This document shows, piece by piece, positions 9,278 through 13,583 of a stretch of DNA of 13,583 bases. Below the pieces are notes generated by a model that was given only the letters and a program-made list of their open reading frames with translations, searched no databases and was not told the DNA's origin. Location: NCBI GenBank assembly GCA_021808875.1, contig JAKBAU010000063.1, positions 1 to 13,583 of the forward strand. The letters are read 5' to 3'. The translations under genes and the position numbers were made by a program. The stretch's first letter is position 1, and each line of letters starts with the position of its first letter. This DNA is from Pseudomonadota bacterium (lineage in GTDB: Bacteria > Pseudomonadota > Alphaproteobacteria > Micropepsales > Micropepsaceae).

Positions 9278-10269
9278 GAGGGACTTCCTTCTTCGGGCTT
9301 GGGAGAAACGGGATCGAGCAAGGTGACGCGGTAATCGCCGTCGGAGCCGCGGCCATCGACGCGCGCGAGTTCGGCAAGGCGGCGCTTCGAGCCGCGACCG
9401 GCGAGCACTGCGACGAGATCGATGGTCTCGGCGATTAGCGCGCGCGGGACGGTGACGACGGCTTCCTGAATGAGTTGCTCCATGCGGCGCAGAGCGCCGA
9501 TGGCGCTTCCGGCGTGAATGGTTCCGACGCCTCCAGGATGGCCGGTGCCCCATGCCTTCAGGAGGTCGAGGGCTTCCGCCCCGCGCACCTCGCCGACCGG
9601 GATGCGGTCAGGACGCAGGCGCAGCGACGAGCGGACGAGATCGGAAAGCGAGGCCACGCCGTCCTTGGTTCGCATGGCGACGAGATTGGGCGCGGCGCAT
9701 TGCAACTCGCGCGTATCTTCGATGATGACGACACGGTCAGACGTCTTGGCGACTTCGGCCAGCAGCGCATTGGTCAGCGTGGTCTTGCCGGTCGAGGTGC
9801 CGCCGGCGACGAGGATGTTGGCGCGCGAGGCGACGCCTTTTCGCAGCGTTTCGGCCTGTCCCGCCGACATGATCCCAGCCGCGACATAATCGTCGAGCGT
9901 GAACACGGCGACGGCGGGCTTGCGGATGGCGAAAGCGGGCGCCGCGACAACCGGCGGCAGCAAGCCCTCGAACCTTTCCCCCGTCTCGGGTAGCTCGGCC
10001 GAGACGCGCGGCGCGCCGGCGTGAACCTCCGCGCCAACGTGGTGGGCGACCAGGCGCACGATGCGCTCGCCATCGGCGGGCGAAAGCCGCTCGCCCGTAT
10101 CGGACAGCCCTTCGGAAAGCCGGTCGATCCAGATGCGCCCATCCGGGTTCAGCATCACTTCGACAACGGCGGCGTCTTCTAAAAACCGCGCGATCGCCGG
10201 GCCGAGCGCGGTGCGCAGCATCCTCGCGCCGCGCGCCAAGCCTTCCGAGTTGTGATGTGAAGCCTTCAT
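9274..10269 (-). CDS. trbB: TrbB, VirB11-like traffic ATPase
   Basis: TrbB is the hexameric VirB11-type ATPase on the cytoplasmic face of the transfer channel. The 331-residue product has an N-terminal domain with [17 protein letters not shown] and a RecA-like C-terminal domain. The latter contains Walker A GGTSTGKT (156-163), Asp box [10 protein letters not shown] (180-189), Walker B region [20 protein letters not shown] (about 223-242) and His box TIHA (250-253). All catalytic motifs are intact. It opens the continuous operon down to the DUF2274 gene. In related elements trbB follows copG directly, but here an inserted block separates them, so the usual coupling to the upstream gene is lost. 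The ATG at 10267-10269 has a GGGG stretch only 4 bases upstream, a weak ribosome site. Confidence 0.96.
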   Translation of the reverse strand: MKASHHNSEGLARGARMLRTALGPAIARFLEDAAVVEVMLNPDGRIWIDRLSEGLSDTGERLSPADGERIVRLVAHHVGAEVHAGAPRVSAELPETGERFEGLLPPVVAAPAFAIRKPAVAVFTLDDYVAAGIMSAGQAETLRKGVASRANILVAGGTSTGKTTLTNALLAEVAKTSDRVVIIEDTRELQCAAPNLVAMRTKDGVASLSDLVRSSLRLRPDRIPVGEVRGAEALDLLKAWGTGHPGGVGTIHAGSAIGALRRMEQLIQEAVVTVPRALIAETIDLVAVLAGRGSKRRLAELARVDGRGSDGDYRVTLLDPVSPKPEEGSPS

Positions 10270-10273
10270 GTCG

Positions 10274-10315
10274 CCCCGAAATCAGCGGGGTCAGACAGAC
10301 CTTCCCCTTGCGGGG
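10274..10315 (-). promoter_or_regulatory. Two short GC hairpins in the trbB leader
   Basis: Read on the minus strand, the bases just before trbB contain CCCC-GCAA-GGGG (10304-10315, with a GNRA-type loop) and CCCCG-CTGATTT-CGGGG (10274-10290). The 3' arm of the second holds the only G-rich candidate ribosome site, 4 bases before the ATG. Folding could limit translation of trbB. Neither is followed by a T-run, so they are not ordinary intrinsic terminators. The stems are visible; the regulatory role is inference. Confidence 0.3.
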
Positions 10316-10355
10316 TTGAGTAAAAGAGCCTGATTTAGGGCGGATTCAACAAGGA

Positions 10356-10383
10356 TTTATCGGCGTAGTACCGTGGCGTGCAA
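10356..10383 (-). promoter_or_regulatory. trbB: Candidate promoter for trbB
   Basis: On the minus strand TTGCAC (10378-10383) and GATAAA (10356-10361) are 16 bases apart, close to the sigma-70 consensus, and point at trbB about 90 bases downstream. An own promoter would be useful because the block inserted upstream contains an IS in the opposite direction. Prediction by eye only. Confidence 0.3.
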
Positions 10384-10512
10384 ATACAGGGAAACGGCGG
10401 CGTCGTTGAAAGGCGAGGAGGCGACGAATATCGATTGGTGACTCTTGGATCGGGAGTCGAGCTGTAAATTTCCGGAAGAGTCGATGTGGCAGTTGCCGTC
10501 TACCCACCGCGC

Positions 10513-10515
10513 TCA
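10513..10515. repeat. Target-site duplication TCA, left copy
   Basis: TCA directly precedes the left inverted repeat and is matched by TCA at 11422-11424 directly after the right one. Three-base TNA duplications are characteristic of the IS1031 subgroup of IS5. Confidence 0.8.
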
Positions 10516-10531
10516 GAGCGTGACTCGAAAC
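10516..10531 (+). repeat. Left terminal inverted repeat of the IS
   Basis: The 16 bases GAGCGTGACTCGAAAC match the reverse complement of the right end at 14 positions (differences at 5 and 10). Confidence 0.85.
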
Positions 10532-10592
10532 GGCGGATAGGCGAACGGCGGTGCCGGATTCAAACTGGAGAATCCTTGCCGGGAGCCTCCAG

Positions 10593-11405
10593 ATGTCCGA
10601 CACCGCCGTTCGAGGGAAAACTACGCCCGTTTCGTCTTGGCGTCAGCCCCTTGTCACGGATGAGGCGTGGGCGCTGATCGCGCCACTTCTGCCCGTGGCG
10701 GCATCGACCGGGCGGCCGCGAAAATGGGCGTTGCGCGGATTGCTTGAAGCGGTCCTTTATCTCTTGCGAACCGGCTGTCAGTGGCGGGCTTTGCCAGATG
10801 CCTTCCCACCCTACAGCACCGTCCAACGCCACTTCTACGCATGGCGAGACGCCGGCCTGTTCGAGCGGATCAACCATCTGCTCGTGATGCTCGACCGCGA
10901 GCACGAGGGGCGCGAGGCGTCCCCGAGCGCGGCGGTCATCGACAGCCAGTCGGTCAAGACGAGCGAGACGGGAGGGACGAAGGGATACGACGGCGGCAAG
11001 AAACTCGTGGGATTGAAGCGCCATATCCTCGTCGATGCCGATGGGCGATTGCTCGCCGCCTGCGTGTCACCGGCGGACATGCACGATTCCCGCGCCGCGC
11101 CGCATCTGCTGCGGGCCTCACGCCGATCTTGGCCTTTCGTTGAAACCGTTTGGGCGGATTCAGCCTATCGCGGCGAACGGGTCAGAGCCGCCACGCCGAT
11201 CCGCGTCGCAATCGTCACCGGTCCGCCAAATCAACGCGGTTTCATCGTGCAGAAACGCAGGTGGGTGGTGGAGCGGACAATCGCCTGGGTCGGACGAAAC
11301 CGACGCCTCGCAAGGGATTACGAGCGCCACGCATCGACGGCGCTGGCATTCATCTTCCTCGCCGCCGCCTGGATCCTCATGAGGCGCGTCCGCGCCGCTT
11401 CATGA
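10593..11405 (+). CDS. IS5-family (IS1031 group) DDE transposase
   Basis: The transposase cuts and joins the IS ends. The 270-residue product has an N-terminal DNA-binding region with LVTDEAWALIAPLLP and RPRKWALRGLLEAVLYLLRT, then an IS4/IS5-type DDE domain. The catalytic triad is visible: D117 in VIDSQSVKTSE, D189 in VWADSAYRG and E227 in RRWVVERTIAWVGRNRRL. The GYDGGKKLVGLKRHILVDADG stretch is typical of this group. I chose the ATG at 10593 because GGGAG lies 7 bases upstream; a GTG at 10551 would add 14 residues. The stop ends one base before the right inverted repeat. The frame is intact with all catalytic residues. Confidence 0.93.
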   Translation: MSDTAVRGKTTPVSSWRQPLVTDEAWALIAPLLPVAASTGRPRKWALRGLLEAVLYLLRTGCQWRALPDAFPPYSTVQRHFYAWRDAGLFERINHLLVMLDREHEGREASPSAAVIDSQSVKTSETGGTKGYDGGKKLVGLKRHILVDADGRLLAACVSPADMHDSRAAPHLLRASRRSWPFVETVWADSAYRGERVRAATPIRVAIVTGPPNQRGFIVQKRRWVVERTIAWVGRNRRLARDYERHASTALAFIFLAAAWILMRRVRAAS

Positions 11406-11421
11406 GTTTCGGGTCAGGCTC
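11406..11421 (-). repeat. Right terminal inverted repeat of the IS
   Basis: On the minus strand the end reads GAGCCTGACCCGAAAC, pairing with the left repeat. It begins right after the transposase stop codon. Confidence 0.85.
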
Positions 11422-11424
11422 TCA
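11422..11424. repeat. Target-site duplication TCA, right copy
   Basis: TCA follows the right IS tip and matches the copy at 10513-10515. The 101 bases from here to the stop of the HEPN-motif gene hold no gene that I recognise. Confidence 0.8.
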
Positions 11425-11525
11425 GCTCAGATGCTTCGTCGTCACTTGCGACTAACCTCTGATAGTTGGGTTGCAAATGGCCGGCTGCGGATAGAGCAAC
11501 TGCTCTCGCCAGCCCGGTGGGTTGA

Positions 11526-12398
11526 CTAAAGAGAGAAGCTATTGGCACCGTGAAACGGCTCGGCCATGAAACGGGCGCGACCGGGCTGCCCCATTCCCAA
11601 TGCAGCGAAAACGTAGAGGTCAATCCAGTCTAGCGCTTTCGCCGTCGCCAACCCGCAGTCACCAGCGTTCTTGCCGGGAAATCCGGTGCCAGAAAGCGTG
11701 CCTTCGTGAACGAGATCATTGCGCATGTCGCGGAAGTCAGTTGGCACCGGCGGCAGTGCAAAGCTGCTCGCCGCATATGTCAGCCGTTGTGCATAAGTGC
11801 CAACCGGTTGCCCCAACGGCCCACCGACCGTCTTCGCAGTGATGGCGATGATCTCGAGAATTGTCGTCGTGCTGAGCACTAGGTCCTCGATTGACCAAAA
11901 GGCGAGTGCGTCTAGAAAGTGGTGGGAAACAAGGCGTATTTTTTCGATCAGGTCGGCGGCGGGGTAGCCTGCGATGAACGCCTCAAGGTTCTGCTTGAAC
12001 ATCGCAGCGTCGGTCGCCGACTGAAAGCCAAGTCCCATCGCGCGCGGGCGGGGGAAGTGGGGGCCAACCTGAAGGAAGCTGACGTCCGAAAACGGCAGGC
12101 TCCGCGATGGCGCTACGCTCATGGCAGTCAGGAAGCTTGCTCCGAGGCAGAGAGGGATCAGCTCGTCGCTCGCCGTGTCGATGGCTGCCGAACGGCTGCC
12201 CAAAAATGAGCCGCTGATCTGTACCGAATAAGTTTCGGCGCACTGGCCCTTCTCGATCGCGAGCTTAAACTCCTCGTAACGTGGCTCCTTCTTGAGGGTC
12301 CAGACGCCCGTCGACGTGGCGATGTCGAACTCATCTGGCTCGCCGGGGATGATGAGATTGGTCAGCCGGTGGCCGATGAAGTAGCTGTTCTGGGTCAA
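11526..12398 (-). CDS. Unrecognised 290-residue protein with C-terminal HEPN-type RNxxxH motif
   Basis: I do not recognise the whole protein. Near its C-terminus it has FRDMRNDLVHEG, in which R226-N227-D228-L229-V230-H231 is an exact RNxxxH motif, the catalytic signature of HEPN ribonucleases (abortive-infection and toxin proteins such as ApeA-like and RloC-type families). A helix before it (EDLVLSTTTILEIIAITAKT, about 171-190, with E182) and one after it (ATAKALDWIDLYVFAALGMG, 251-270) fit the four-helix HEPN layout. The N-terminal 160 residues look like a mixed alpha-beta sensing part without clear membrane segments. The start is TTG at 12396-12398, with GGAG 6 bases upstream and an in-frame stop two codons before, so no earlier start exists. 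It lies between copG and trbB, where such operons normally have nothing. A defence or toxin role is inference; no separate antitoxin gene is visible. Confidence 0.72.
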   Translation of the reverse strand: MTQNSYFIGHRLTNLIIPGEPDEFDIATSTGVWTLKKEPRYEEFKLAIEKGQCAETYSVQISGSFLGSRSAAIDTASDELIPLCLGASFLTAMSVAPSRSLPFSDVSFLQVGPHFPRPRAMGLGFQSATDAAMFKQNLEAFIAGYPAADLIEKIRLVSHHFLDALAFWSIEDLVLSTTTILEIIAITAKTVGGPLGQPVGTYAQRLTYAASSFALPPVPTDFRDMRNDLVHEGTLSGTGFPGKNAGDCGLATAKALDWIDLYVFAALGMGQPGRARFMAEPFHGANSFSL

Positions 12399-12446
12399 GT
12401 TTCACTCCGGATGGTCGGCGTTCCCAGCCAATCGCTTCGAACATGC

Positions 12447-12484
12447 GGTATGGAGTACTCTGTTGCCAAAACAAGACGCATACC
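12447..12484. promoter_or_regulatory. Inverted repeat between copG and the HEPN-motif gene
   Basis: In the 99-base gap GGTATG (12447-12452) and CATACC (12479-12484) form a 6-base inverted repeat, with GC at both outer edges after a small mismatch. It lies about 50 bases upstream of the TTG start and could be an operator or weak stem. I see no convincing promoter. Confidence 0.2.
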
Positions 12485-12497
12485 CCGCAAAACTCTA

Positions 12498-12923
12498 CTA
12501 TTCTTCCGGCGTCAGGTCTTCCGCAATCTCCTGCCTCAACTTCGGCCCCTTGGCGAGCCGCCGCCCGAGCGCGGTGACGAAGGCGCTGTAGCGCTCGGTT
12601 GCCTTCGCGTGCGCAGCCTTCGCGATGGATTCGGGCAACGCCGGTGTGGTGGCGAGCCAAAAGCGGACGAACACGGCGAGCATCTCGACGGAAATCCCGA
12701 CATCCCGTTCGAGCCGGACCATGCGGCGATCAAACTGGTCGAGCCGTTTGGTGATGGCGGCTTCCTGTCGTTCGGCCGCATCGGGCGACAGGAAGGATTC
12801 GATGGCGGCTTCCGCGATCAGCGAGCGGGATTGATTCCGCCGCGCGGCATGATCGGCGAGGCGATTCATCACGGCGGGATCAAGATAGACGGATAATCGC
12901 TGCTTGCGGGCTGGTTTGCTCAT
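12498..12923 (-). CDS. CopG-like ribbon-helix-helix protein
   Basis: This 141-residue protein begins MSKPARKQRLSVYLDPAVMN, a ribbon-helix-helix DNA-binding strand, followed by RLADHAARRNQSRSLIAEAA, the two helices of the fold (about 20-50). A longer helical tail with KRLDQFDRRMVRLERDVG (likely coiled coil) and a conserved LAVFVRFWLATTPALPE segment follows. Genes annotated as CopG or ribbon-helix-helix regulators stand between traG and trbB in many alphaproteobacterial conjugative elements; this one may regulate transfer genes or assist the coupling protein. I chose the ATG at 12921-12923, since GAGG formed with the traG stop codon lies 6 bases before it; an upstream ATG would add 8 residues inside traG. 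The stop is TAG. Confidence 0.88.
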   Translation of the reverse strand: MSKPARKQRLSVYLDPAVMNRLADHAARRNQSRSLIAEAAIESFLSPDAAERQEAAITKRLDQFDRRMVRLERDVGISVEMLAVFVRFWLATTPALPESIAKAAHAKATERYSAFVTALGRRLAKGPKLRQEIAEDLTPEE

Positions 12924-12930
12924 TGCGGCC

Positions 12931-13583
12931 TCACATATCCATGTCATCGCCCGGATCGAGCGAAGCCTGACGGGCGACGCCCTGCATGAGCCGGTTCATC
13001 CGACTGTTGCGCGCGGCGTCATCCTCATCGTCGTCGTTGAGGCCGATCTCGAACTCGTTTTCGATCGTCTCAATCTTCTCCACTGGCTGCACGCGGCTGA
13101 GTTCGGGCTGGCGACGGCGCTCGGATTCGGTCGGATCGTCATCCTCGTTTTCCGGCGCGGGCTTGGTCTCCGTGAACGGCAGACGCGGCGGCACGGGCAG
13201 CGCTGTCCAATCGTCGGGGCGGGCGGGCTTCACCGTCAGCGAGGGCGGTGGCAGGATGCGCTCCTGCAACCGCCGATCCTCGAAATAGCGAGCCTTCTTC
13301 GCCCGAATCGGCGGCGTGCCGGCGACCATGACGATCTCGTCGGTTGCGGGAAGCTGCATCACCTCGCCAGGTGTGAGGAGCGGTCGGGCGGTTTCCGACC
13401 GCGAGACCATCAAGTGCCCAAGCCAGGGCGACAACCGGCTGCCGGCATAGTTCTTCATCGCCTTCATTTCGGTCGCGGTGCCGAGCGCGTCCGACACGCG
13501 CTTGGCCGTGCGCTCGTCATTGGTGGCGAAGCTGACGCGGACATGGCAGTTGTCGAGGATCGAATTGTTGGCGCCATAGGCTT
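12931..13583 (-). CDS. traG: TraG, type IV coupling protein (VirD4-like), C-terminal part only
   Basis: TraG is the coupling ATPase that links the relaxosome to the secretion channel. Only the last 217 residues or so are in the window; the start lies beyond the right edge. The visible part begins AYGANNSILDNCHVRVSFAT, then NDERTAKRVSDALGTATE and SRLSPWLGHLMVSRSETARP, followed by LLTPGEVMQLPATDEIVMVAG, a sequence highly typical of the TraG C-terminal nucleotide-binding domain. The tail after about residue 130 of this fragment is acidic and proline-rich (ENEDDDPTESERRRQPEL, ENEFEIGLNDDDEDDAA) and ends DPGDDMDM. Walker motifs are outside the window. copG follows 7 bases downstream, so the two are probably co-transcribed. 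Confidence 0.94.
   Translation of the reverse strand, partial: AYGANNSILDNCHVRVSFATNDERTAKRVSDALGTATEMKAMKNYAGSRLSPWLGHLMVSRSETARPLLTPGEVMQLPATDEIVMVAGTPPIRAKKARYFEDRRLQERILPPPSLTVKPARPDDWTALPVPPRLPFTETKPAPENEDDDPTESERRRQPELSRVQPVEKIETIENEFEIGLNDDDEDDAARNSRMNRLMQGVARQASLDPGDDMDM

Larger units (their letters stand above)
10270..10512. other. Intergenic leader between trbB and the IS
   Basis: These 243 bases hold the hairpins and candidate promoter listed separately. No gene is recognised. An open frame on the minus strand (ending at 10346) continues, once the IS and one TCA copy are removed, into a frame on the other side of the element, but it resembles nothing I know. The octamer GAGCCTGA at 10326-10333 equals the outer 8 bases of the IS right end, probably by chance. 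Confidence 0.5.
10516..11421 (+). mobile_element. Complete IS5-family insertion sequence, IS1031 type, 906 bp
   Basis: The element is bounded by imperfect inverted repeats GAGCGTGACTCGAAAC (10516-10531) and, on the opposite strand, GAGCCTGACCCGAAAC (11406-11421), which agree at 14 of 16 bases. TCA flanks both ends. It carries one transposase gene that almost touches the right repeat. Size, TNA duplication and GAG tips fit the IS1031 subgroup. The duplication is perfect and the transposase is intact, so the insertion looks recent and may still be mobile. It lies in the opposite direction to the trb operon, between the HEPN-motif gene and trbB. The exact ISfinder name cannot be given from sequence alone. 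Confidence 0.88.

Noticed and set aside
9278..9553. N-terminal extension of TrbC
   Set aside because: The added 92 residues are an arginine-rich off-frame reading of trbB; the start at 9277 gives a clean pilin signal peptide and ATGA coupling.
10274..10290. Intrinsic terminator upstream of trbB
   Set aside because: The stem is only 5 pairs and no T-run follows on either strand.
10326..10333. GAGCCTGA as the left end of the IS
   Set aside because: It equals the right tip for 8 bases, but the match stops there and no flanking duplication fits. The end at 10516 matches 14 of 16 bases, has TCA on both sides and gives a normal element size.
12331..12660. Minus-strand small frame spanning copG and the HEPN-motif gene
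   Set aside because: It overlaps both genes in another frame, is arginine-rich and has no recognisable domain or good ribosome site; it could not be supported as an antitoxin.

Overview
The window is the conjugation (mating-pair formation) operon of an integrative or plasmid-borne conjugative element. The very GC-rich DNA, the gene order traG-copG-trbBCDEJ-trbK-LFGI-DUF2274 and the LysR remnant beside it are typical of Alphaproteobacteria (Rhizobiales, Sphingomonadales, acetic acid bacteria). The sequence does not allow a genus to be named. No integrase, origin of transfer, relaxase or att site lies in the window, so chromosomal ICE and plasmid cannot be told apart.

Layout: almost everything is on the minus strand and is read from right to left. 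At the right edge is the C-terminal part of the coupling protein TraG (12931 to the edge), followed by a ribbon-helix-helix protein (CopG, 12498-12923). In the usual arrangement trbB would follow at once. Here about 2.2 kb separates them (10270-12497). It holds a 290-residue protein with a C-terminal HEPN-type RNase motif (11526-12398, TTG start), a complete 906-bp IS5-family element of the IS1031 type with inverted repeats and a TCA target duplication (10516-11421, plus strand), and about 250 bp of leader in front of trbB. The type IV secretion operon then runs without a real gap from trbB (10269) to the DUF2274 gene (569): VirB11, VirB2, VirB3, VirB4, VirB5, TrbK-like, VirB6, VirB8, VirB9 and VirB10 equivalents, with stop-start overlaps of 1 to 4 bases or gaps of 14 bases or less. 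At the left edge a LysR-type regulator on the plus strand converges on the operon. It looks frameshifted, and its 3' end overlaps the DUF2274 gene.

How it works together: TraG brings the DNA substrate to the channel. TrbE and TrbB power it, TrbC is the pilin, TrbD, TrbL, TrbF, TrbG and TrbI build the envelope-spanning channel, TrbJ is a periplasmic VirB5-type protein and TrbK probably provides entry exclusion. The most unusual part is the insertion between copG and trbB. A probable HEPN ribonuclease-type gene sits as cargo inside the transfer operon, in the same orientation, and an IS between it and trbB probably makes trbB depend on a new promoter or on read-through.
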